A DNA stretch of 64,000 bases from Histoplasma ohiense (Eukaryota; Ascomycota; Eurotiomycetes; Onygenales; Ajellomycetaceae), in contig JAEVHH010000002.1 in NCBI GenBank assembly GCA_017607445.1, forward strand, positions 3,401,501 through 3,465,500. The letters run 5' to 3'. Each line of letters opens with the position of its first letter. Within the stretch, counting starts at the first letter, position 1. Both the position numbers and the translations under genes were made by a program. Positions 24,408 to 37,200 of the stretch are shown piece after piece. Below the pieces are notes generated by a model, which made no database searches, was not told the origin of the DNA, and saw nothing but the letters and a program-made list of their open reading frames with translations.

Positions 24408-24434
24408 CTCCTCGTGGCGCAGCCTGGTAACATC
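24408..24434 (+). pseudogene. Possible truncated tRNA 5' end
   Basis: The 27 bp read like positions 1-21 of a tRNA: a 7-base acceptor strand CTCCTCG, T8-G9, the D-arm start GGCGCAG and GGTA, matching a RNA polymerase III A box (TGGCGCAGCCTGG). Yeast tRNA-Arg(ACG) starts similarly. The D stem is not completed because Helitron-type repeat sequence begins at 24435. No B box follows in the window. Confidence 0.25.
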
Positions 24435-25046
24435 ATCTCTCTTTATATCTCTCTTTATATTATAGAAAAACCAACTTTTTTTCTGAAAAAAATACTGTAA
24501 TATTCTGTAATATAATCTCATGTGATGTCATATAAATCTCTCTTTATATTATAGAAAAATCAACTTTTTTCCTGAAAAAAATACTGTAATGTGACCTCAC
24601 ATGATATCATGTGAACCCCATCAAATCCATGAATGGATTGAACAGCTCTCTGTACATGTAACAGGCATACTTCAATTAACAATCTAGCACTATCTCTCTT
24701 TATATTATAGAAAAACCAACTTTTTTTCTGAAAAAAATACTGTAATATTCTGTAATATAATCTTATGTGATGTCATATAAATCTCTCTTTATATTATAGA
24801 AAAATCAACTTTTTTCCTGAAAAAAATACTGTAACATGATCTCATATGATATCATATGAATTTCATCAAATTCATGAATGGATTGAATGGCTCTCTGTAT
24901 ATGTAACAGACATACTTCAATTAACAATCTAGCACTATCTCTCTTTATATTATAGAAAAACCAACTTTTTTTCTGAAAAAAATACTGTAATATTCTGTAA
25001 TATAATCTCATGTGATGTCATATAAATCTCTCTTTATATTATAGAA
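24435..25046 (+). repeat. Tandem array of Helitron 5' termini, left part
   Basis: Alternating units of 89 and 156 bp (245-bp period) each begin with TCTCTCTTTATATTATAG, at 24448, 24537, 24693, 24782, 24938 and 25027, after a 12-bp partial unit. The same start is the 5' end of Helitron 2 at 38238 and, slightly changed, of Helitron 1. Each 156-bp unit ends with about 35 bp matching the terminus of the gypsy A LTR (24657-24691 and 24902-24936). Helitron 1 splits the last unit. Confidence 0.85.
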
Positions 25047-25439
25047 CAAGCTGCAATTGCTTGCTTGTGCTCACTTATCCAGCTTGAAAACACACTGTTT
25101 AATCCCTCAGATGAATATAATGAGATATCCAACAGCTGCATATGACTTGTATACATGAATTTCATGTAATCTACAGCCATCAATAGAGAACAATCACATA
25201 GATGAAAAAGATGAATAACATTATAGTAGTGTTGTAGAGTTAATGTAGAAGCACTAAACAAAGTGTAATTAAATGTCAGACAGCTCATGTAGAGAATGTA
25301 GTGATTACAATCAAATAGCAAGAAATTGAAATACAACAATTTACATCTATCAATCTCCAAAACATCTGTAATACAATCAAAGCAGTCAAAATGACTGAAC
25401 ATAAGTAGAGAATCATCAAAAGATAAAGAGAAACAGCTC

Positions 25440-26390
25440 AGAAATGATGAAATTATAGTTAATAATAGTGCAGAGCAAGCTCAGCAGCTCACATCATTCA
25501 TCAACTCACTTTCACTCTACTCTCAGCAGTCTCAGTAGTTTCAGCAGTCTCAGCAGTCTGTCAGCTCATCTACATTCATCTCTCAGCAGTCACATCAGCA
25601 GTTCATCAATGTATGAACATCAGAATATAGACTATAACTGCTGATAGAACAAATCATCAGAGATAACAGTGAAATTGTTGCACAACTGTAAGAGATGAAA
25701 TTCAAGAGAAATATAATGCTGTATAAGAAGAATTTCAAGTCTCAGCTAAAAAGAGCAACAAATGTAGAATCAGCATTTGCTCACAGCTGTGACATCAAAG
25801 TCAATTCATTATACAGCTTGTATGAGAAGAATCACAGTTTATTTATTGAGTGTATTGTGATCTCTGATATGTTGAAGAGAGTCTGTGTGAATTGTTACTA
25901 CAATTTGCTAAGCAAACACTGCAGCTTGCAGCTCAGTAAGTAATGAATTGTCTCTATATAGCATACAAATACATTAGCAAAACATATATGAAAAACATAT
26001 ATGCTGATATGAAAATAACAGAGAATCAGCAGTCCACTGACTCTGCAGCTGCAGAGGAGAATGAGAAGAGAAAAGAAAAGAGAAAAAAATGAGCTGTCAG
26101 TGTAAAGCTGAGTCAGACAGCTGAGCTGTTCAATTCAGTAAAAAAAAAACAGATATCATTTGTGGCTCTGAAGAATGAAGAAGAAAATGATGAGATGAGT
26201 GATAGTGAAGTCATGAAACTGAAATTGTTACAACTGCAGATGAAGATATATCAGCTCTGTAATATGAAGAAAGAGATGAAACAGTTGTATAGAGAGTAGA
26301 ATGAGATTATAAGTCTGTTGCAGATGACTCAGCTCAATCAACAGAGCATCTTCACAGACATTACAGCTCTGATTAAAAAACTTGAAAAAT
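25440..26390 (+). pseudogene. Antisense accessory ORF of Helitron 1, Cys-rich plus coiled coil
   Basis: It reads opposite to the Helitron rep/helicase gene. A Gln/Ser-rich N-terminal part (about 25470-25610, with stops) runs into an open stretch at 25695-25943. That stretch ends with a Cys cluster CIVISDMLKRVCVNC and a further Cys, spaced C-x10-C-x2-C-x8-C. In another frame, 26024-26389 encodes a Lys/Glu-rich then Leu/Gln-rich segment (MKLKLLQLQMKIYQL) likely to form a coiled coil. A small zinc-binding fold is inferred. A similar arrangement occurs antisense in gypsy B (47169-47999). I do not recognise a named family. Confidence 0.5.
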
Positions 26391-26589
26391 AAAGAATGAT
26401 ATGAGTAAGCTGTATGAGCTATATGAGATGTAGAATGAGCTCAGTGAAATGTTATTGCTTTTTTTTTTTTTTTTAATAATTAGTGTCAATTTTTGCAATG
26501 ACAGTTTTTTTTATGTATTCAAACATCTCTATTTTAACATCTGAAGATGACATTCTGTAGACAAAGAAGAAAAAACAGTAGTAGTAGAA

Positions 26590-28009
26590 GAATTAATTAA
26601 AAAACTGTAGAATTTCTGAATATATCTCATTTAACATACATTTCTCATTATTCTCATTCAGTAGAACAGTCAACTGACTGATATCTGTAGTTTGAGAGAG
26701 TGCAATATACAGTTGATTATATGAGAATATGAAGTTTCTGAGATCAACATCAACTGTAGAAAGAGACTGTCTCTGAGATTTGTTGATTGTCATTGCAAAA
26801 CATGAATGGACTGGAAACTGACAATGAGTTATGCTGAATGAAATCTCAACAGATCAAGTATGTAGATCAATCTGTGGCAATATATAAACTGAACTTTTAT
26901 ACATACTGAATATGATCTTCATCTCAAGTAAATGAATTGTCATTCATTGAACAATCATTCTTGTGCTGTTGCAGAGTTCTTCAGATGACTGAAGATTATG
27001 CAGAAATATGATAGAAGTGTCTATTTTCAATCTCAGTATAAACAGTGACAGAGCTGAACAGTTAATGACAGTCAGATATTTGCAGAAGAACTTCTCACAG
27101 CTCAGAGTCAGATCATCTGTATAAATCACATCTGCAGTATAGAATGTATGAACATTCTCTGATATAGCTGTCATAACTCATTCATTAATGTGGAATACAT
27201 TCTGATTTAATACAGTAAAAATGATACAGCTTTCAAAGTAATCAGAGCAGACTGCTGCAGTTCTAAATTCAGCTGTAGAAAACATCCTCTTATATAGCAT
27301 ACTGATGTCAGCAGCTCAATGAATATAGAGTGGAAGATCAATACAGTCAATGCAGTCTGAATTATATGACATTTAACCAAGTCAATTCACAAACATCATG
27401 TTATCATTATCAACAGTCAGTCTCATATTCCTTGTCAAGTGCAGTACAGTTAATCATCATCATATATATGAATACTACAGACAAACTGCAACAACTACAG
27501 CATGACTGCCACACAGCACAACAGACAGAGTCTGTGCAAAATCATCATCAAATATAACAGAGACATCATCAAAAAGTTTATCTGATGAATATAAATCTTG
27601 AAGAAAACAGTCAACAATCTTCATACAATAGTGATGCTGTATGAAGATCTCATTTCAAATAATCAAATCTACAGTCTGCAGCAGACAGTCTAGTTCACTC
27701 TGAATGATAATTTTGAACACAGAATCTATATCTAATTCAATTGAGATGATAAAATATGAATGAGCTGTTCTGCTACATGATAAAAGAACAGCTGCAATAT
27801 CAGAAGAAGTCACACAAAGAATAGTCTTTTCATCTGTATATAGATGACTATAGAGAGCTCTGTAAAGAAATGTTTTGCCAGTGCTATCTGAACTCTGTAT
27901 AAAATAGTGAGATGGCTGTAATTCTATTGCAGTCAGAATTGAATCATATATATGATGTTGATCATCATTCAACTGCATCTGCAGAGTGTCTGCAGTGATG
28001 ATTTCCTCT
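26590..28009 (-). pseudogene. Helitron 1 Pif1-like helicase, C-terminal part of RepHel
   Basis: The minus strand encodes degenerate helicase motifs: a Walker A relic DSTGKTFLYRALYSHL (27845-27900), CVTSSDIAAVLL, TAHSYF, then near the C-terminus MTINKSQRQSL and LYIALSQTTDISQLTVLL (26640-26793). These match Pif1-type helicases of Helitrons, where the canonical text has GGTGKT, INKSQGQ and ALSR. Many in-frame TGA codons are present. The gene is cut upstream at 28010 by gypsy A1 and continues at 34249. Confidence 0.82.
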
Positions 28010-28014
28010 ATAAG

Positions 28015-28611
28015 TGTGATGGGTTAGCATCTGTTAGTAATTAACTTACACAATCAACTCCTCTTCTGCATCTGCTTGTTTCTGACTGTTGTGATTTTGT
28101 GTAATCTTCAATGTTCTTCCACTCCATGCTCTGCACTTGTGTAGTTTCTAACAATTCTTCTGTGTAGCTTTTAATGTTCTTCCACTTCATGCTTCACACT
28201 TGTGTAGTCTCTAACAATTCTTCTGTGTAGCTTTTTACATTTCTTTGCTCTGTGTTCCACACTTGTGTAGTCTCTAACAATTCTTTCATATAGCTTTTTA
28301 TATTCTTCTGCTCTGTGTTCTGCATTTGTATAGTCTCTAATGATTCTTCTGTATAGCTCTCAATGATTCCTTCATCTCATATTCTGTGCTTGTGTAACTT
28401 CTAACAATTCTTATATGTATCTCTTAATGTTCTTTCACTCTGTGCTTCACTGTGAAGTGGCTTCTGATATTCTTTCACTCTGAACTTTTCTCTATAAAAA
28501 TCCTCTTTATATGATCTTTTCTTCTGATTTCTTTTCTCTTTCTTTTTTTAATCAATTTGTAATCTGTAATTAGAATAGTATCAAATTGTTAATTGAAGTA
28601 CATCTGTTACA
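28015..28611 (+). repeat. 5' LTR of gypsy A1
   Basis: 597 bp, TGTGATGGGTTAGC...CTGTTACA, with five or so degenerate 63-bp internal tandem units. The end adjacent to the internal region has lost CpG present in the matching end of the 3' LTR. Confidence 0.93.
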
Positions 28612-28989
28612 TTACAAATTGATTCTTTTGTATTTTAGATCTGAATGTCTTGTTATTAGTTCTTATGCTTGAGTGTGTTGTTTAAGATCTGAGTGTCTTG
28701 TTATCAGTTCTTACATCTGAGTGTGTTGTTTACAGACTTGAGTGCTTAGTTGTTACAAGAGATTCCTTGTGAATCTGAGTGTTCTTATTGTTAGTTATAT
28801 AGACTGTCATGTTTAAGCATTCAAAACACAATTGACTGTGTTCTATGAGATCTGAGTGTCTACAAACTGTAACACTGCAAATAGTGTTCATGAAGAAACT
28901 TGATCAAGCTTAGCACTGCAACACTGTGAATAGTGTCTGTGAGAGGACTGAGTGTCTACAAGTATTTCTTTTCTTTTTTTTATATTATT

Positions 28990-31900
28990 ATTACATGTTC
29001 TTAGACATTGAAATGAACTACAAACAATTCTACAAACACCCACTGCATCTGAACACAGTGGATGATAACTTAGATCTATGAAGTATTCTTCAGCAGCAGA
29101 CACTACAGATGACTGAATTGCAATGACAATTTGCTGAGATAAACACTTCTGCATTCACTGTTTCTTCTACATCTGTGTCTCATGAAAAGCTCTCAAGAGA
29201 GAAGCTCTCAATTCTTGACAAATATGAAAGAGATCTAGCACTCTACCTTGTGTGGAAGTCAAAAGTGAACATCAAATTGAACATCAATGAACAAGCAATA
29301 GACTCACTATTCAATCAAGTGTGGTATATTCATAGCAGATTGAATGGTGATGTGTTAGCAAAATTTCAACTCTGAATGAGTCATTGTCAGAATCATCAGC
29401 ATACATCAGAGCTAGTCTTCTGACAATTTGACTTCCTCTTCCTCAATTCTATGCTTCAAGCCAAAGCATTAGACTGGCTTAATCAAACTCATCAGATGAA
29501 TATTGTGTTGGCAATTTATCTTTCTGAATTCAATCACAAGCTTCTAGAAGCAGATGGGCAAGACTGGAATGATACTGTCAAGATCAACATATTGTTCAAG
29601 AACTTGAACTTTCAATTGTATAACTGAAGTATAGAGTGTTCAAAGCTTTTAACATACAGCAAATTCTGTGCTGATCTTCATCTGTTGAACAACAATCTGT
29701 CTCAGTTCCACACACTTCAAAACTGTAGAGGATTCTGTCAAACAAATGTGTACATCTCAAACCACTCTGCAGTGCCCCCCCATCTCCAAATCAGAATCAA
29801 TGAACTGAATTCTATATGTAAATGCAAGTCATCTGAGAGTCCTCAATGTCTCAGAAAAGAATGTCATCAATCAAATCATCAGAGAAATCTACATACACTG
29901 CAACAAGTCAGAGCACTTTGTGAATCAATGTCTGAATGCAATCATCTTGAGTAAACCCCCCACACATGTGAATGCTGTGTTGTCTGTGAACAGACAAGAA
30001 CAGAGAAAAGACAAGCTCTCACTCTAAAATACAGACAAAAGCTCAAGAAACAGAAAGCTAGCTGAAGATTCAAGCAGAAGATGTAAGTGAATACAATCAT
30101 AATCTCTGTCATTGTAAATAGCTTAGTCAATGTATAAGCAATGATAGACAGTGGTTTCCTTCATTACACTCTTATAGACACTCAGCTGATTGAGAAGCAT
30201 AAGCTTCAGTGTATTTTCTTTCTCAAACTGTGTAAACTTAGTGAATTTGATGGCCTCAGAGAATCAGCCTCCTACAACATGGTAAGATTTAATGTCAACA
30301 TAGAAGAACATGAGAAAAAGAATGTATATGTATATGAAATACAAGATCTTGAGTACAATCTAATGCTCAGTCTATCATGACTCACAGAATTTGAAACCTT
30401 GTTGAATGCATGCAACTGCTGTCTTATTTTCTCAGAAGACAACCATGTTTATAAGAAGGATGTTGATAGAACCACTGATCTCACTCAGATATCAGTGAAA
30501 GCATACAAACTACTAATCTGCCAAATGTATGAGAAGAAGAATGTCCAAGTGTTCACTGCTAGCATGACAGATATCAAAAAAGTGTTAGAAAAGTTAGAAT
30601 TCAAAGATCTCAAGAAATCATGCAAAAAACTATCTGAATTGTACAAAGACTTTGCAGATGTGTTCAATGAGAAAGAAGCTGAAAAGCTTCCCTCTCACTG
30701 AGAATCTGATATAGATTATATGATTGAGCTCATCAAGAAAAATGATAAGAACCTGCAACCACTCTGAGGTTCTCTCTACAGTATATCACATAATGAGCTT
30801 CTTGTTCTATGAAAAACACTCAACAGATTACTGAACAAAGACTTCATTCATATTAGCAACTCATTCACTGCAACATCTGTACTGTTCATGAAAAAATCAG
30901 AAGAAGACTTACAATTCTGTGTTGACTACTGAGAACTCAACAAGATTACACAGAAGAACTGATACTCTCTCTCACTCATCAATGAAACATTTGAATAAAT
31001 AGAAAAAGCAAAATGATTTATGAAGCTCAACATCTCTGCAGCCTTCTATAAGATAAGAATTAATGAAGGTGATGAATGGCTAACCACTTTTTGTACACAT
31101 TACAGATTATATGAATGAACAGTGACTCTCTTTGAATTAGCAAACACTCTAAGCATGTTTCAGAAATACATTAACTGAGCTCTATGAGATCTGCTCAATG
31201 AGATCATCTCAGTGTACATGAACAATATTCTGATCTTCACTGATGGACTGCTCACTGAGCACTGCAAGCATGTATGACAAGTGCTTGACCATCTATATAA
31301 AGCTGAACTGTAAGTGAACATTGATAAATGTGACTTTGAGATCAAGTCTATGATCTATCTAGAATTCATCATTGAAGCTGAAAAAGGTGTATGCATGGAT
31401 TCTAAGAAGATGGAAGCAATTCTCAACTGAGAGACATCAGTCTCAGTAAAAGAGACTAGAAGCTTTCTAGAATTCATCAACTTCTACTGAAGATTCATCA
31501 AAGACTTCTTCAATATCATACAATCACTGATGAATCTGATCTGGAAAGATGCTGTATTTCAATGAACTGATGAAGTGGATACAGCATTCAAAAAGCTGAA
31601 GTGTATGTTCACAAATACTCTGATGCTGCAATCATTTGATTCAGATAAGTATACAATTCTCAAAACAGATGTCTTGAGTTATGTAGTAGATGAGACACTA
31701 ATACAATATGATAATGAAGATGTTCTACAACTCTGTGCCTTCATCTTGAAAAAGATGTTGTCTGCTGAATGTAACTACAAGATCTATGACAAGAAGCTTC
31801 TAGTGATTATACAATGTCTTGAAGAATGAGAGTTCAAACTTATGAGTGTTGAGAAATTTGAGATTGTTATTGATCATAAGAACTTAGAATACTTCACAAT

Positions 31901-33646
31901 CACTTGTAAGCTTATCAAGAAACATATATGTTGATCATTGTTTCTTAGCTGTTTTTCATTCACAATTTGTTATCAATCTGAAGTAGAGAACATTCTTGTG
32001 AATGCTTTGTTCTGCTGAGAACAAGATATACCATCTGATGATCTAGATGACAGATGGAAACACTGAGAGCATTGATTAATCAACTTCATAATTATAGAAA
32101 GTTCTATACAATCAGATGAATTCTGCATACATATCAATCAGTTCTGAGCTCAAGAATCCTCACTCAAAGAACAATGAAGACTAGCAGCAGAAGCAGATGA
32201 ATTCTGACAGCAAGCTGCTGAAGTCATACAAAATAAAACATCTCAATTCTCTGCAGACATATATTCAAGAACAGATATCTCAGCATGTTTGATTGATGAT
32301 GACAACTGCTTACACTTTTGAGATAGGCAATGAGTTCTCAATTCAGAATCTCTATGAACACAGATCATGCAAGAAATTCATGACTCATCAATAATCAGAC
32401 ACTCAGAATGCAAAATCATGTACAACATCATTGCTCAAGAATTCTACTGATCAGATATATTGAAAGATATATGCTGGTTTGTACACAACTGTGATTGCTG
32501 CAGTTCAGTGACAGTATAATATGAACACTGAAAAAGAATACTGAAGTCTCTATCTGTTCTTGACTGAATTTGATGTGATATAGCTATTGATTTTGCAGTT
32601 TTCTTATCTAAAAGTGGAGGTTCTATGAACATTCTAGTCATTGTTGACTGACTCAGTAAGAGTGTAATACTACAGCTCTGTGACAAGATGGATGCTGAAG
32701 TAGTTACAGATGTCTTCATCAGAAGCTCATTCTATTGTATACACAGTCTGTCTTCATTCATTGTATCAGATAGAGACAGTCAATTTGTCAGTGCACTCTG
32801 AGTCTATGTATGCCAATTATTAAGAATTGAATGAAAGTTATCAACAGTGTATCACTCAGAGATAGATGAAGCTACTGAGAGAATGATATAAATGATAAAG
32901 AACATTCTCTGTAAGTTCTGTAATTACACACAAGACAACTGAAGCAATCTGCTGTCACATACTGAGATTGTGATTAACAGTTGAGATTCTGCTATAACAG
33001 ATGTAAGCTCATTCTTTCTTCTATATGAATACAACTTAGAGATTCTGAACTTTTCTGAGACTCTTCAAGAAACTGCACACATCTGCAGCTTTATACAGAC
33101 AGCAGAGAACATTGTGAGCAAGCTGAAGAAAGTCTGTGAATAAGCAGAAGCTTCAATGATCAGTGCTCAGTAAGATTATAAGAATCAAATGAACATCAGA
33201 AGAAGTTCTGCAATCTGATATTATGTAGAAGACAAAGTCTGACTGAATCTCAAGAACATAAGAATGGATCATCTCTTGTGTATACTAGATTATCATCACA
33301 TCAAATATACAGTGAAGAAAATGCTAGATACACATGATTATTGACTTGACACTCTGTCTGATATTCACAATGTCTTTCATATGAACCTGCTCCGACCCAC
33401 AGCTGAGGATCCATTCCCCTCACAGAGAATCTTCAATTGACAGCCACTCATTATTGTAGAAGAAGACAATGAACTTGAGTGGGAAATCAAAGCAATTCTT
33501 GATGATAGAACCAACCACTGCTGCTGTGAATACCTCATCAAATGAGTAGAATATGATTGTTCAATCTGAGAACTCACATCTGCCTTGGAGAACACTGCTG
33601 CTCTTGACATCTACAAGTCCTCACTCATTCTGATAGAGAAGGATAA
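28990..33646 (+). pseudogene. gag-pol of gypsy A1
   Basis: Gag starts near 28996 (MFLDIEMNYKQFYKH). A zinc knuckle near 29890-29935 reads YIHCNKSEHFVNQC, its first Cys now Tyr. The protease motif MIDSGF is intact at 30141. RT (about 30780-31560) has its catalytic motif changed to YMNN (31215-31226), losing both Asp. RNase H follows (about 31575-31950). Integrase (about 32300-33100) keeps D in AIDFAV, D in SDRDSQF and E in ATERM. A chromodomain (about 33470-33640) has Trp codons turned into stops. In-frame stops are mostly TGA at expected Arg or Trp sites, so no protein can be made. Confidence 0.9.
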
Positions 33647-34243
33647 TGTGACAGATTAGCATCTGTTAGTAATTAACTTATGCAATCAACTTCTCTTCTG
33701 CATCTGCTTGTTTCTGACTGTTGTGATCTTGTGTAATTCTTGATATTCTTCTGCTTCATGCTCTGTGCTTGTGTAGTTTCTAATGATTCTTCTGTATAGC
33801 TCTTAACATTCTTCCACTCTGTGCTCTGTGCTTGTATAGTCTCTAACAATTCTTTTATGTAGTTTCTTACATTTCTCTGCTCTGTGTTCTGCATTTGTGT
33901 AGTCTCTAATAATTCTTCTGTGTAGCTTCTTATATTCTTCTGCTCTGTGTTCTGCATTTGTATAGTCTCTAACAATTCTTCTATATAGCTTTCAATGATT
34001 TCTCTGCCCTATGTTCTGTACTTGTGTAACTTCTAATGATTTTTACATGTATCTCTTAATGTTCTTCCACTCCACACTTCACTGTGGAGTGGCTTCTGAT
34101 ATTCTTCTGCTCTGAACTTTCCTCTATAAGAACCCTCTTTGTATGATCTTTTCTTCTGATTTCTTTTCTCTTTCTTTCCTTAATCAATTCATAATCTGTA
34201 ATTAGAATAGTATCAAATCGTTAATTGAAGTACGCCTGTTACA
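33647..34243 (+). repeat. 3' LTR of gypsy A1
   Basis: 597 bp, the same length as the 5' LTR. Its outermost 30 bp retain two CpG dinucleotides (around 34219 and 34233) that are CA or TG in the 5' LTR copy. An open frame on the minus strand across 33673-33975 is only the translation of 63-bp (21-codon) tandem units. Confidence 0.93.
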
Positions 34244-34248
34244 ATAAG

Positions 34249-37200
34249 ATTATAGTTCTACTTCTCAAAAAGTAGCTGATTTTCAATAAGATTATCTCAT
34301 ACAGAGCTGTATGTAGACAGATTGAAGTCTTCAAGTGTTCTGTCAAACTCATGCAGAAGCTGCTGAATAAGAAACAGATTATAGTCATAATATGAATGTT
34401 CTGCAGAAGCATTGCTCATATGGTCTGAATTTATCTGATACAGTCAATGTGAAAGATCATCACAGAGAGTATGATGGAAACATACTCAGAGAACAGATGA
34501 ATCTACAATATTCTCATAAATCAATGCAGTGATGAATACTGACTGCATATGATGAGCAGTTGTAAATACAACAGCAGATTCAAATGTAATGATTCACTCA
34601 TTATTATCATGCAGAAGATCAAGCATCTGATATGCTGCACAGAATATAGAGTGACAAACATCATTCACTGTTCAAAGAATCTCAAAGTTTGAGAGATCAT
34701 ATATGTTAATAAGAAGCAGCTGTAAGAAGAACACCTCATCATTATACAGACTGAGATGAGACAGACAGTCAACTGACCTCCTCTTCACACAGTTTTTTCA
34801 TCTCTGATTATATTTGTTTTAAATCAAATAACAGAGAAATTCTTGATAGAGATACTGAGCATCTGAATGCAAATGATTGTAGACAAAGAATGCCATGAAT
34901 TTAGACATATTATTTATCAAACATTCAGTCATATATTCATAATCTTTACATTCAGATTGAGAAAAGTAAATCATCTGATGATCTGATAGATGAATAGACA
35001 ACATCTCAACTGATGAAAACTTCTGATGTATATAAAATGCAAATATACATCATACAGCCTCAGTTGAGCTGATATAACACTCATGCAGTCAAATATCAAT
35101 CTCATCATTGAAGTCAATGATACAGAGAGTGGTGCAGTTCAGATTCTTGTAGACATATTTATTGATATATTTAATGACTTCAACAGAGACACAGACCTCA
35201 ATGTTTATATGAGCTTTATACATACAGATGAGATAGAGATTGTATGAAACAACTCATCAGTTGTCAATTACAATCTCACTGTTGTTGACAGTACATTTGA
35301 AGAAGATAGACAGATCATACTGCTGTCTGTACAGAGAATAGTCATCCTCTTCAACAGCTGTAGCACTCTGAAAAGTCTTGAGAAAACATTTTGTACATCT
35401 GTCATTCTTATGACAGAGACTCATCACATCAGCATTATATAAACTATAAATCATAAATTTACAGATCAATTCACTCAATCTGTCTGTGTTCTCAGCAGTG
35501 TTTGACAGCTCTGCAGATATAATCTCATCAATCATCTCAGACTGCAAAAATCACTCAGAGTTCTCTAGTCAGATCAACAGATGTATATGAGACAGTCCAC
35601 ATTTTTGATATTCAATTGTTCATACTCTGATCAACATCAGCTCAAACAGCTGCTCAGATTTGAGAACATTGAGAAAATGAAAAACCTTCATTGCAAAAAT
35701 ATATACAATCAAATCTGAGCAGTTCACTGCAGTCTGATCAGAAAACAATTCATAGATAATCTTCTTTCACTCAGAGTTAGCTGTAAATGTAATGAAAAGA
35801 ATTGAATGTCTGTAGTTGAAGACAATCATCATAGAATTCTGGAACAGTTTATGCATAAAACATTCACTGTCTGTATGAGAAGCAGATAATATCACATAAT
35901 GATCAAGCTGCTCACAGTTCATATCATCTGTCTGTATAGCATCATATAAATCATCATACTGATCAACACAGATTTCTGATTGATGAGTGTGGACTCAGTT
36001 CAGCTGTTGTTCATCAATGTTGATATAGACATCAACTAAATACTGCTGAAACAGATGTCTGATCTGAAAAAGAGAAGTATCAACACCATCTCATTGAAAA
36101 AGATGATATGCATGTCATATATGCAGAGTCAGACTACAGCTGTCACACTCATCTTCATCATCAACAGTATTATCATCAACATCATCATCAGAGCTGTTGC
36201 AGGCAGATGAAAGATCCACAAATATATTTATATCAACATATCAGCTGTGATCTCTGAAAGAAAAAAGTAGAACATAATGCAGTGGAAGATATAATGAACT
36301 GTGAAAGTCAATATATGTGAGGCTCAAGCCAGCATCAGATTGTTGTAGTGTCAGAAGAATGGCATGAAAATGATGGATGCTGCTGAGAGTGTTCTGTATA
36401 ACAACTGCAATCTCTGAGGCAGTAGGCAGATTCTCATAGCAGCAGTCATTGCCTGTCTTCAGCTGTAGAACAAAGTTCAAATCAACACATATGACAGAAC
36501 TGCTCTGTAGTATCTCTCATGTGAACTGATAAAGTTGAATAAAAGAGTTAATCTTAGAAATGTTAGCAGTCAACAACATAACAGAAGAATGTAGAAAAGC
36601 AAATGAACAAACAGTAAGCAATACAGTACAGATACAATTAAACATACTAGAATATATGACAGAGTTCACATCATTTACAATACCTGCATCAAACTGTGGG
36701 TTGTGGATTCACACTTGTGTAAAACAGGCATTCTCATTTGATTCAGACTCTAATGACTCTTGCAGATGATAGAGTTCCCTCTGTATTTGAAATGACATCA
36801 GATCATCAATAGTCAGATGATCAAGACATGAATTCTGCTTATATTTAAGAGATGTAAATATCAGAGCAGAGTTGTAGTTCTGAATATATCTGTGAAAATG
36901 CTTCACATTGACTGTATCATTATTAAACAGTTCATGTAGCTCTGATGAAGATTCTCTGACAGATGACAGTCTCACAGTATCTCTTGCACAGTATATGAAA
37001 AATACTGAAAGAGTCTTTGACAATTCATGTACACATTCATCAATCCAATGCTTAGCTCTGCAGGCAGAGCAGTAGACATTCATTCAGTCAAAATTGAGTG
37101 ATTGACAGCAATGAATGTAGAAGTGAAAGCTGCAGAAAACAGATCAGTGACTGTAAGTGATTGAAGAATTAACAACTGATTCAGAAATAGTTGAGCTGGT

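Larger units (their letters stand above)
23147..24434. other. sepH upstream region, last gene-space DNA before the repeat block
   Basis: The first 350 bp are purine-rich on the plus strand, so CT-rich on the sepH strand, typical of a fungal promoter and 5' UTR. The remainder has normal CpG content up to 24434. Besides the two weak candidates listed separately (a possible terminal exon and a tRNA-like fragment) I see no gene. Confidence 0.45.
28015..34243 (+). mobile_element. Ty3/gypsy chromovirus A1 (full-length, mutated)
   Basis: A 6229-bp LTR retrotransposon in Helitron 1. Two 597-bp LTRs (28015-28611, 33647-34243) start TGTGA and end TTACA, and the 5-bp TSD ATAAG is at 28010-28014 and 34244-34248. 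Internal order gag, protease, reverse transcriptase, RNase H, integrase and chromodomain is that of chromoviruses. Dozens of TGA stops make it inactive. Confidence 0.95.

Noticed and set aside
24435..25046. Regularly spaced repeats considered as a CRISPR-like array
   Set aside because: Units are 89 and 156 bp, contiguous, without unique spacers, and are Helitron ends in a eukaryotic genome.
27330..27557. Plus-strand ORF in Helitron 1 as another accessory gene
   Set aside because: It lies over the helicase gene on the minus strand and has no structure beyond His/Gln/Ser bias; it is treated as a shadow.
33673..33975. 100-codon minus-strand open frame with repeating LETIQMQNTEQKNIRSYTEE blocks
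   Set aside because: It is the translation of the 63-bp tandem units inside the gypsy A LTR; 63 bp is 21 codons, so any stop-free unit gives a repetitive ORF.
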